DNA of 27,367 nucleotides from JAWWAH01 sp033721415. Its GTDB lineage: Bacteria; Patescibacteriota; Minisyncoccia; Spechtbacterales; 2-12-FULL-38-22. The notes under the pieces are model-generated. The model was not told the origin of the DNA. It made no database searches and saw only the letters and a list, made by a program, of their open reading frames with translations. Location: NCBI GenBank assembly GCA_033721415.1, contig JAWWAH010000008.1:1-27367 (forward strand), written 5' to 3'. The position numbers and the translations under genes were made by a program. Positions 20,892-27,367 of the stretch are shown here, piece after piece (the stretch's first letter is position 1; the number at the start of each line of letters is the position of its first letter).

Positions 20892-20921
20892 GCTGAAGGG
20901 AGCCAGATTAACCTCCTCAGC
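20892..20921 (-). promoter_or_regulatory. Hairpin in the rpsA leader
   Basis: On the minus strand GCTGAGGAGG, a 9-nt loop, CTCCCTTCAGC with small bulges; it hides an AGGAGG sequence. Possibly an S1 autoregulatory site. Confidence 0.35.
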
Positions 20922-20964
20922 ACACCTAAACAGGGTATCACAGCCATTTATTTATTGCAATGCT

Positions 20965-20996
20965 ATATTATAGGGTGTTGATATTATAGGGTGTTG
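20965..20996 (-). promoter_or_regulatory. Tandemly duplicated rpsA promoter
   Basis: Two exact copies of a 16-bp unit (20965-20980, 20981-20996). On the minus strand each carries CCCTATAAT, so two -10 boxes stand 16 bp apart. The duplication itself is certain; its promoter role is inferred. Confidence 0.6.
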
Positions 20997-21031
20997 ATTC
21001 GGTAATTTATAAATGCTAAAATAAACTAGTT

Positions 21032-21676
21032 ATGGTAATTACATGGTACGGACAATCTTGTTTTAGGGTTCAAAGCGGTTCTACAACCGTTGTTTTTGAC
21101 CCCTTCAAAAAGTCTATAGGATTAAATCCTCCAATAGGGGAGGCTAATATGGTTTTAGTATCTCACGATGATGATGACCATAATAATGCTAAATCATTAA
21201 AAGGAGACCCATTCGTAATAGATAGCGCTGGAGAATATGAAAAGCAGGGGATAAGAGTGTGGGGTATTAGGTCTTTCCACGACAACAAAGAAGGAGAAGA
21301 GAATGGTTTAAACACTATTTATACAGTTAGGATGGAAGACATGGTTTTATGCCACTTAGGTGATTTAGGACAAAAGAAACTTACAGATGAACAGCTGGAT
21401 GCAATTGACGGAGTTGATATTCTTATGATTCCGGTAGGAGGAGATACAACAATAGGTGCTGAGGGTTCTATAGAAATAATAAACCAGATAGAGCCTCGTA
21501 TAGTTATGCCGATGCACTATAAGGTAAAGGGCTTGAAGATGAAATTAGACCCCGTTGACGACTTTCTTAAAGAAATAGGACAGAAAGATGTTAAACCCCA
21601 AGAAAAGCTTACGATAAAAGCTAAAGATCTTCCAAAAGAAGATGATAAAATGGAGATTGTTGTGCTTAAGCTGTAA
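21032..21676 (+). CDS. Metallo-beta-lactamase-fold hydrolase (UlaG-like)
   Basis: 214 residues. The opening MVITWYGQSCFRVQSGSTTVVFDPF is the N-terminal signature of the Lactamase_B_3/UlaG-like group. The metal motif is VSHDDDDHNN in place of HxHxDH, so the second His is replaced by Asp. Later ligand positions appear as LCHLGDLG and MPMHYKVKG. Natural substrates of these stand-alone proteins are mostly unknown. An extended -10 (TGCTAAAAT) ends about 11 nt before the ATG. A 31-codon gene and gyrA follow with gaps of 9 and 6 nt, so the three probably form one operon. Confidence 0.85.
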   Translation: MVITWYGQSCFRVQSGSTTVVFDPFKKSIGLNPPIGEANMVLVSHDDDDHNNAKSLKGDPFVIDSAGEYEKQGIRVWGIRSFHDNKEGEENGLNTIYTVRMEDMVLCHLGDLGQKKLTDEQLDAIDGVDILMIPVGGDTTIGAEGSIEIINQIEPRIVMPMHYKVKGLKMKLDPVDDFLKEIGQKDVKPQEKLTIKAKDLPKEDDKMEIVVLKL

Positions 21677-21685
21677 AGCTGCGTT

Positions 21686-21781
21686 ATGGAGTACAAAAAG
21701 AAAGTTTTTATATTTATAGTTACAATGACTGTTACATCAGTTATATTAATTTTTTTCTTTATTCAAAGATTTATCAATTAG
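21686..21781 (+). CDS. 31-residue single-span membrane peptide
   Basis: ATG at 21686 to TAG at 21779-21781 codes for a basic head (MEYKKK), one hydrophobic span (VFIFIVTMTVTSVILIFFFI) and QRFIN. It lies 9 nt after the hydrolase stop and 6 nt before the gyrA ATG, filling the gap exactly, which favours a real translated gene. Function unknown. Confidence 0.5.
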   Translation: MEYKKKVFIFIVTMTVTSVILIFFFIQRFIN

Positions 21782-21787
21782 AACATT

Positions 21788-24286
21788 ATGCCTAAAAAGA
21801 AATCTAAAGGAAGCAGTAAAAATAATAAAAAACAAAACATAAAAGAAAGATCTCTGGTAGAGGAGATGAGAGATTCTTATTTAGATTACGCTATGAGCGT
21901 AATTGTTCAGCGTGCGTTGCCAGATGTCCGTGATGGTTTAAAGCCAGTGCATAGGCGCATTTTGTATACTATGCATGGAATGGGGCTCTCTTCAGGAGGA
22001 AGATACAGAAAATCAGCAGCTGTTGTTGGTGATGTTCTTGGAAAATACCATCCGCATGGTGATAGCTCTGTTTATGATGCGATGGCTCGTTTAGCACAAG
22101 ACTTTAATGTTCGTTATACTCTTGTTGACGGGCAAGGGAACTTTGGATCTATAGATGGAGATTCTCCTGCTGCTATGCGTTATACAGAAGCAAAGATGAC
22201 TAGCCTATCAGGAGCTATGCTAGAAGATATAAATAAAGAAACTGTTGATTGGCGTGATAACTATGATGGAACAAGGCAGGAGCCAGTTGTGTTGCCTGCG
22301 GCTGTTCCGCAACTTTTATTAAACGGAACAGTAGGTATTGCTGTTGGTATGGCAACCAATATACCTCCTCATAATTTGAATGAAGTTGTAGATGCTTGCA
22401 TACACTTAGTAGATAATAAAAAAGCCACAGTAGAGGACCTTATGGAATATGTTAAGGGTCCTGATTTTCCAACGGGTGGCAATATATATAATAAGAAGGG
22501 AATGTTAGAGGCATATAGCCAAGGGAAGGGTCCTATAGTAATGCGAGGAAAAGCAGAAATTAAAGAACCCACAAAGAAGGAGAAAAAATACATCAAAAAT
22601 AGTTATGTAGAGGTATCAGAAATTCCGTACCAGGTTAATAAGTCAAAACTTATAGAAAAAATAGCCGACTTAGTACAGGCAGGAAAATTGGATGGAGTGC
22701 GCGATATTAGAGATGAATCCGATAGAACAGGTTTGCGAATAGTTGTAGAACTGAAGAAAAGTGCACAAGGACAAAAAACACTTAATAAGCTTTACAAGTA
22801 CACCGAACTTCAAAAAACATTCCACTTGAATATGATTGCTCTTGTGGATGGTATTCAGCCACAACTTCTAAACCTTAAAGAAGTTCTTGAAAAATACCTT
22901 GAGCATAAGTTTGAAATTGTTAAAAAAAGAACCGAATATGACCTACGTCAAGCAAAGGACCGTGCCCATATATTAGAAGGTCTGAAGAAGGCTCTGGATA
23001 GCATCGATAAGGTTATACAGACTATTAAGAAATCAAAAGATAGGCAGGACGCACACAAAAACTTAAAGAGCAAGTTTAAGTTTAGCGATAGGCAGTCAAC
23101 TGCTATTTTGGATATGCGTTTGCATAATTTAGCAAATCTTGAACGCCAAAAAATAGAAGACGAATTGAAAGAAAAGAAGGCTTTAATTAAGAAATTGGAA
23201 TCATTACTAAAAAGTAAGGCCAAGATGTCTACCCAGGTTAAAAAAGAGCTAAAAGAAGCAAAAGAAAAGTATGGTGACGAAAGAAGAACTAAGGTTTATG
23301 TAACAAAAGCAGGTAGTTTCTCACAAGAAGACTTGATTCCAAAGGAAGATACTATAATTTCAATGACAGAAGGAGGGTATATTAAACGTGTTTCTCCATC
23401 GTCATATAAAACACAGCAACGAGGAGGTAAAGGTATTATTGGAATGAACACTCGTGGCGATGATGTAGTTTCCCATTTCTTGTATGCATCTACGCATGAT
23501 CGATTACTATTCTTCACCAATAAAGGACGAGTATTCCAAACTATAGTTTATGAATTGCCTTCATCTACAAGAACAGCTCGAGGAAAATCTGTTGCAAACT
23601 TCCTTGAATTGCCAAGCGATGAACAGGTTACTACAATACTTCCTGTAAGGGTTGAAAACGGCAAGAAGAAAACAACACAGCAAGATGGATTTATGGTTAT
23701 GGTAACCAAGAATGGAATTGTTAAGAAAACACCTCTAGAAGACTTCGAAAACGTAAGAAGAAGTGGCCTTATAGCGCTGCGGCTCAAAAAGGGAGATACC
23801 TTAAACTGGGTGGGTGTATCTAGTGGTAATGATGAAATAATGCTTGTTACAAAAAATGGCCAGAGTATACGTTTTTCAGAAAAGGATGTTCGTCCTATGA
23901 GTCGTTTAGCATCGGGAGTTAAAGGTATTAATCTAAAGGAGGGTGATGAAGTTGTGGGTACGGACATAATAAAGAAAGAAGATAAAAAGAATGATATGCT
24001 GGTTGTGTTAGCTAATGGATATGGAAAGAGAACCAAGCTTTCATTATTCAAGAAGCAGAAGAGGGGAGGATCTGGAGTAAAAGCAGCAAATGTAACGAAG
24101 AAAACAGGAGAAATAGTAAGTATGCGAATACTTAGAGATCAGGAAGAGCTAGTTGTTGTTTCTACTAAAGGCCAAGTAATTAAGGTTAAGATATCCAAAG
24201 TTTCTAAATTAGGACGCGCAACACAAGGAGTGCGTATTATGAAACTCTCTAAAGATGACCTTGTAGCATCTGTTGCAATAATTTAG
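21788..24286 (+). CDS. gyrA: DNA gyrase subunit A
   Basis: The breakage-reunion subunit of DNA gyrase. After a basic lysine-rich start of about 20 residues comes LVEEMRDSYLDYAMSVIVQRALPDVRDGLKPVHRRIL. The quinolone-target helix is HPHGDSSVYDAM, with Ser93 and Asp97 at the E. coli 83 and 87 positions (wild-type-like), and the catalytic Tyr132 is in AAMRYTE. A coiled coil spans about 385-500. The C-terminal beta-pinwheel begins near 510 with a GyrA-box QQRGGKG at 543-549, which marks GyrA rather than ParC. At 832 residues it is complete. Last gene of the hydrolase-peptide-gyrA operon; a perfect palindromic terminator follows. Confidence 0.97.
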   Translation: MPKKKSKGSSKNNKKQNIKERSLVEEMRDSYLDYAMSVIVQRALPDVRDGLKPVHRRILYTMHGMGLSSGGRYRKSAAVVGDVLGKYHPHGDSSVYDAMARLAQDFNVRYTLVDGQGNFGSIDGDSPAAMRYTEAKMTSLSGAMLEDINKETVDWRDNYDGTRQEPVVLPAAVPQLLLNGTVGIAVGMATNIPPHNLNEVVDACIHLVDNKKATVEDLMEYVKGPDFPTGGNIYNKKGMLEAYSQGKGPIVMRGKAEIKEPTKKEKKYIKNSYVEVSEIPYQVNKSKLIEKIADLVQAGKLDGVRDIRDESDRTGLRIVVELKKSAQGQKTLNKLYKYTELQKTFHLNMIALVDGIQPQLLNLKEVLEKYLEHKFEIVKKRTEYDLRQAKDRAHILEGLKKALDSIDKVIQTIKKSKDRQDAHKNLKSKFKFSDRQSTAILDMRLHNLANLERQKIEDELKEKKALIKKLESLLKSKAKMSTQVKKELKEAKEKYGDERRTKVYVTKAGSFSQEDLIPKEDTIISMTEGGYIKRVSPSSYKTQQRGGKGIIGMNTRGDDVVSHFLYASTHDRLLFFTNKGRVFQTIVYELPSSTRTARGKSVANFLELPSDEQVTTILPVRVENGKKKTTQQDGFMVMVTKNGIVKKTPLEDFENVRRSGLIALRLKKGDTLNWVGVSSGNDEIMLVTKNGQSIRFSEKDVRPMSRLASGVKGINLKEGDEVVGTDIIKKEDKKNDMLVVLANGYGKRTKLSLFKKQKRGGSGVKAANVTKKTGEIVSMRILRDQEELVVVSTKGQVIKVKISKVSKLGRATQGVRIMKLSKDDLVASVAII

Positions 24287-24301
24287 AATATAGAATCAAA
24301 A

Positions 24302-24339
24302 CACAAACAAAAAAGCCCAATTGGGCTTTTTTGTTTGTG
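24302..24339. terminator. Perfect 38-bp palindromic terminator after gyrA
   Basis: CACAAACAAAAAAGCCCAA and its exact reverse complement with no loop bases; T-run TTTTTT on the right. Confidence 0.95.
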
Positions 24340-24383
24340 GGACCATAAAAGTGGAAAACTGACTAATTGGAAGCTCTTTTACA

Positions 24384-24392
24384 TGCTATAAT
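24384..24392 (+). promoter_or_regulatory. Extended -10 promoter of the methyltransferase gene
   Basis: TGC followed by TATAAT (24387-24392), 10 nt before the ATG at 24403. Confidence 0.55.
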
Positions 24393-24402
24393 TAAGAAAG
24401 AT

Positions 24403-24939
24403 ATGACATCGGAAGAAAAAATGAGTTTCCTAGATCCAGATAAGCTTGTAGGCCATTTTCACCTTGAAGAAGGCATGAATGTGGCTGACTTTGGTAGTGG
24501 CGCTGGCCACTTCGCTTTGGCTATGGCTCGTATTGTCGGCCCCGAAGGCTCTATTAATGCAATCGATGTTAGAAAAAGCATACTTAGCGTGCTGGAGGGG
24601 CATGCTCGCATAGAAGGCCTTGTTCAGATTAAGTCTATAGAAGGCAACCTTGAAAAGAGCAAGGGATCAACTCTCCAAGATGAATCTGTAGATATGGTTC
24701 TTATTTCAAATTTACTTCATCAGGCGGAGGATATCGATAAAATAATTAAGGAGGCTTTTCGTATTTTGAAGAAAAACGGAAAGTTATTTGTAGTAGATTG
24801 GAAAAAAGATTCTTTTCTGGGTCCAAAAAATAGGATTTCTGAAGAAGAGGTAAGGGATGTAGTAAAACAAAATAACTTTACTTTTAAGCGCAACATAGAT
24901 GCAGGAAACACCCACTATGCACTTGAATTTAGTAAATAA
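24403..24939 (+). CDS. Class I SAM-dependent methyltransferase
   Basis: 178 residues from ATG 24403, chosen over TTG 24367 because a TATAAT lies between the two. Motif I is NVADFGSGAGHFALAMA (residues 26-42, glycine-rich SAM loop), motif II is the acidic INAIDV, then VDMVLISNLLHQ (motif IV) and AFRILKKNGKLFVVDWKKD (post motif). The pattern is that of the Methyltransf_11/UbiE-like group; small-molecule or lipid substrates are usual but none can be named. It precedes solute-binding protein 2 with a 13-nt gap and is probably co-transcribed with it. Confidence 0.85.
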   Translation: MTSEEKMSFLDPDKLVGHFHLEEGMNVADFGSGAGHFALAMARIVGPEGSINAIDVRKSILSVLEGHARIEGLVQIKSIEGNLEKSKGSTLQDESVDMVLISNLLHQAEDIDKIIKEAFRILKKNGKLFVVDWKKDSFLGPKNRISEEEVRDVVKQNNFTFKRNIDAGNTHYALEFSK

Positions 24940-24952
24940 ATTGTAATAACAG

Positions 24953-26335
24953 ATGAATTCCATCGATCAGTTAAAGGGGATGGCTCCCTATCAGCGTAAT
25001 CGTATTTTTGCATTTATAGGCATAGGTTTTTTTGTTTTTTTAGTTATTCTTGGATTTATTTTCACAGGAAGCCAAACTATTCAAAATAATAACGTTGTTA
25101 TAGAATTTTGGGATCCTCTCGATAACGCAATCGCATATAATGAAATAACCACTCTATACAGCAAGATAAATGAAGGAACCTTTGTTTATCGTGTGCCAAA
25201 AGATCCTGAAACATATAGACAAGAACTTACAGATGCACTTGCAGCAGGGGAGGGTCCAGATATATATCTTATAAAAAATACCTGGTTACCGATGGAAGAG
25301 AGGCGCTTAGTGGAAATGAATAACCATTTGCCAGAAATACCGAACTCAGAAGAAGGTATCCTTGTGAGTCCAGCAGAAGTTATAAGTCGTTTTCCTGATG
25401 TTGTTCGCTTTGATCTTACAAGAGAAGACAGTGCAGGAACTCCGAAAATATATGGGCTACCGATATATTTAGATACTCTAGCACTTTATTATAACGAAGA
25501 CTACTTTAATACACATACAATACTTGAACCTCCCTCTACCTGGGATCGATTTACTGAGATATCAAAAAGGGTGCGAAGAGTAAACGATGATAATGTAGAG
25601 CTTGCCGGTGCTGCGCTCGGAACTGCAGAAAACGTAGAGCATTCCGTAGATATACTAAATACTATTATGATGCAGGCTGGTACGAAAATGAACGATGAAG
25701 GAGGATTTGTTGTTTTTGATAATCCCGTACAAGCGGAAAACAGTCAATTTTATCCTGCTCGTGATGCATTTCAGTTTTATACATCTTTTTCTAACCCTAA
25801 CTCTGAAAACTATACATGGAATTCAGAAGAATCAAATTCGATAGAAGGATTTAGCGAGGGCACAACTGCAATGATGATAGGTTACGCTTCCGATAGAGAT
25901 AAAATAAAAGAAGAGAATGAGCATCTAAATTATAGTATTGCACCACTTCCTCAGCCCGCTAATATAGAAAAACCTGTGAATTATGCGAATTATTGGGCAG
26001 CTGTTGTATCTGAGCAATCAGAAAAAAAAGATATAGCATGGGATTTTATTTACTTTTTAACAAGCGAAGATAGTGCTAGAATATATACAGAGAATACAGG
26101 TTATCCCCCTGCGTTAAAGTCATTAATAGAGGAAGAACAAACAAAGGAGGTTAGCGATATAAGTATTTTTGCTCAACAAGCAATATCAGCGCGTTCCTGG
26201 TTGCAACCTAACGCTATCGAAGTTGAAAAATTATTTAATAATTCAATAAAATCTGTTATCTCAGGGGAGAGTAGTATACCAGAAGCATTATCTGAGGTAG
26301 CTGATAGAATTAACTTACTTTGGCGCAATTTTTAA
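24953..26335 (+). CDS. Membrane-anchored extracellular solute-binding protein 2
   Basis: 460 residues. A membrane span (about 18-40, FAFIGIGFFVFLVILGFIF) is followed by the same family 1 solute-binding fold as the protein at 12654. Shared blocks run the whole length: EFWDPLD, TDALAAGEGPDIYLIKNTW, FPDVVRFDL, YGLPIYLDTLALYYNEDYF, PPSTW, AGAALG, QFYTSF..NSENYTWN, ANYWAAVVS and ARSWLQPNAIEVEK. The ligand is unknown. No permease or ATPase is in the window. Pilin-like genes follow at once. Confidence 0.85.
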   Translation: MNSIDQLKGMAPYQRNRIFAFIGIGFFVFLVILGFIFTGSQTIQNNNVVIEFWDPLDNAIAYNEITTLYSKINEGTFVYRVPKDPETYRQELTDALAAGEGPDIYLIKNTWLPMEERRLVEMNNHLPEIPNSEEGILVSPAEVISRFPDVVRFDLTREDSAGTPKIYGLPIYLDTLALYYNEDYFNTHTILEPPSTWDRFTEISKRVRRVNDDNVELAGAALGTAENVEHSVDILNTIMMQAGTKMNDEGGFVVFDNPVQAENSQFYPARDAFQFYTSFSNPNSENYTWNSEESNSIEGFSEGTTAMMIGYASDRDKIKEENEHLNYSIAPLPQPANIEKPVNYANYWAAVVSEQSEKKDIAWDFIYFLTSEDSARIYTENTGYPPALKSLIEEEQTKEVSDISIFAQQAISARSWLQPNAIEVEKLFNNSIKSVISGESSIPEALSEVADRINLLWRNF

Positions 26336-26352
26336 AATAATAAAATAATGTT

Positions 26353-26694
26353 ATGAAAAATACCATAAAAAGAAAAATAATAACCTTAGTATTATTTGTA
26401 TTGACAGCAGGCCCTATGTTTGCAGCAGCACAAAATGGCGAAACCAGGATTAATAACCCTATTACATCAAATACGCTTGATGATTTAGTAGAAAGAATTT
26501 TGAATATTGTAATAACTTTTGGTATCCCTATCTATGGTTTAATGGTAGCAATAGCTGGTTTTATGTTTGTTACAGGAGCAGGCACACCAGAAAAGAGAAA
26601 AAAGGCCATTAATATTGTAAAGTATGCAACGATTGGTTTTGTTATACTCCTTTTGGGGAGAGGGGTGGTTGCACTTGTTAGAAGCTTGATATAA
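26353..26694 (+). CDS. TrbC/VirB2-like pilin-type protein 1
   Basis: 113 residues: a signal peptide (KRKIITLVLFVLTAGPMFAAAQ, cleavage likely after AAA or AAQ), a short polar part, and two membrane segments (about 47-70, ILNIVITFGIPIYGLMVAIAGFMFV, and 88-110) separated by a basic GTPEKRKKAINIVKYA turn. This is the two-helix layout of VirB2/TrbC major pilins, and such genes are common in multiple copies in Parcubacteria. A TAAAAT box just upstream suggests a near-leaderless transcript. Confidence 0.7.
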   Translation: MKNTIKRKIITLVLFVLTAGPMFAAAQNGETRINNPITSNTLDDLVERILNIVITFGIPIYGLMVAIAGFMFVTGAGTPEKRKKAINIVKYATIGFVILLLGRGVVALVRSLI

Positions 26695-26706
26695 TATAAA
26701 AATAGT

Positions 26707-26712
26707 TATAAT
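26707..26712 (+). promoter_or_regulatory. -10 box of pilin-like gene 2
   Basis: TATAAT with the ATG 11 nt further (26724). A second box, TGATATAAT, overlaps the stop codon of the previous gene. Confidence 0.45.
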
Positions 26713-26723
26713 TTATACATAAT

Positions 26724-27200
26724 ATGAAAAATTTTTACAAAAACACACTAATAATACTACTTACCGTCTTAATGTTGGGCGGAGGAGCATTAACAGCTAA
26801 TGCTCACCCACCCCACTCTACTAGCCCAGGACCTAACACATGTTTATTGAGAGTTACCGTTGATGCTAACGAGAGTCGGGATTTGACTGGTAAAAATACA
26901 GGAGGGCACAGTAGGGGTTCTTACTTAAACATTGCGTCTAGAACATCAGGGGGAGATCATGGAATAATATGTATGTATGGACTTGTTGGGTGGTTAACAA
27001 ATGCTCTATTTTTCGCATTGTTAGCAATAGCAACACTAGTTATTGCTTATGCTGCATTTCTCTTTGTTTCAGCAGGAGGAAACGAAAGTCGAGTTCAAAA
27101 AGCAAGGAAATATTTAATGCTTGCGATAGTTGGGCTAATAGTTGCAATAACCGCACGAGCTATTCCAAATATTGTTGTTGGAATAATAGGTATAGGATAA
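26724..27200 (+). CDS. TrbC/VirB2-like pilin-type protein 2
   Basis: 158 residues: a signal peptide (KNTLIILLTVLMLGGGALTANA, cleavage likely before HPPHS), an external part of about 60 residues with two Cys (CLLRVT and IICMYG) that could form a disulfide, then two membrane helices (about 88-112 and 129-155) joined by SAGGNESRVQKARKYL. The loop matches the GAGTPEKRKKAINIVKY loop of the gene before it, so the two are relatives. The external Cys-bearing domain is extra compared with a minimal VirB2 pilin. Confidence 0.65.
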   Translation: MKNFYKNTLIILLTVLMLGGGALTANAHPPHSTSPGPNTCLLRVTVDANESRDLTGKNTGGHSRGSYLNIASRTSGGDHGIICMYGLVGWLTNALFFALLAIATLVIAYAAFLFVSAGGNESRVQKARKYLMLAIVGLIVAITARAIPNIVVGIIGIG

Positions 27201-27254
27201 TAGATTGTATAGTTTACAATAATTAAGTTGATATAATTAAAATATAATTAAAAT

Positions 27255-27367
27255 ATGAAAAAGCTACAAAAAGTTTCAGCATTTCTTGCTATTTTTGCAC
27301 TAGCAGCAGTGTTAGGCGCAGGATCAGTTTCAGCTCACGGCACACACAGTGCAGCACCTCTAGCAAA
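27255..27367 (+). CDS. Secreted pilin-like protein, 3'-partial
   Basis: ATG at 27255 opens MKKLQKVSAFLAIFALAAVL and a signal peptide ending SVSA, with HGTHSAAP after the likely cleavage site; the window ends after 37 codons. The HGTHSAAP start of the mature part resembles HPPHSTSP in the gene before, suggesting a third family member. A TGATATAAT box lies about 20 nt upstream. Confidence 0.6.
   Translation, partial: MKKLQKVSAFLAIFALAAVLGAGSVSAHGTHSAAPLA

Noticed and set aside
1..27367. CRISPR array, transposase, integrase or rRNA gene
   Set aside because: I saw no regularly spaced repeats, transposase or recombinase motifs, or rRNA sequence in the window.

Overview
The window looks like a chromosomal piece of a Candidatus Patescibacteria (CPR) bacterium, most likely of the Parcubacteria type. 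The reasons are AT-rich DNA, a short IF-2 without the long N-terminal region, core genes with an extended -10 box (TGnTATAAT) only 5-10 nt before the ATG and no Shine-Dalgarno, membrane-anchored solute-binding proteins without a permease, several TrbC/VirB2-like pilin genes, and tRNAs of which some encode CCA and some do not. The genetic code is standard: TGA is used as a stop. The taxon is inferred from style, not from a marker-gene comparison.

Layout. 1-4225: small accessory genes, namely a 5'-partial helical protein, a P-loop kinase, a small membrane protein, two related proteins sharing a repeated helical module, and a deoxyribosyltransferase-like protein. The stretch carries two copies of a 26-28 bp palindrome, placed like operators. 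4228-6948: a GH63-like glycosidase, a VIT1/CCC1 metal transporter and a DUF2238-like membrane protein. 7080-12469: translation functions, namely infB, a DHH phosphoesterase (NrnA-like), an RluA-family pseudouridine synthase, rplS and nine tRNA genes. Three of the tRNAs (Ser, Leu-GAG, Phe) are followed by a structured repeat element that ends in a copy of that tRNA's own 3' end. 12654-18074: solute-binding protein 1, trpS, a 3D-domain cell-wall protein and ftsH. 18297-19388: a strikingly GC-rich orphan gene with a consensus sigma-70 promoter, structured leader and strong Shine-Dalgarno, unlike everything around it. 19616-24286: rpsA behind a duplicated promoter, then a metallo-beta-lactamase-fold hydrolase, a 31-codon membrane peptide and gyrA. 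24403-27367: a methyltransferase, solute-binding protein 2 (paralogue of the first), two pilin-like proteins and a third secreted or pilin-like gene cut by the window end.

Most genes serve translation, DNA topology, membrane proteolysis and the cell surface. The most unusual feature is the tRNA-tail element at 7229, 10139 and 12158. All three copies share an ordered set of hairpins, with base changes on both sides of at least two stems. Each copy begins with the reverse complement of its host tRNA's T-loop and ends with a duplicate of the T-arm 3' strand, and for Leu and Phe also the acceptor 3' strand. This points to a small mobile or RNA-acting element specialised for tRNA 3' ends. Second in interest are the GC-rich gene and the paired palindromic operators.
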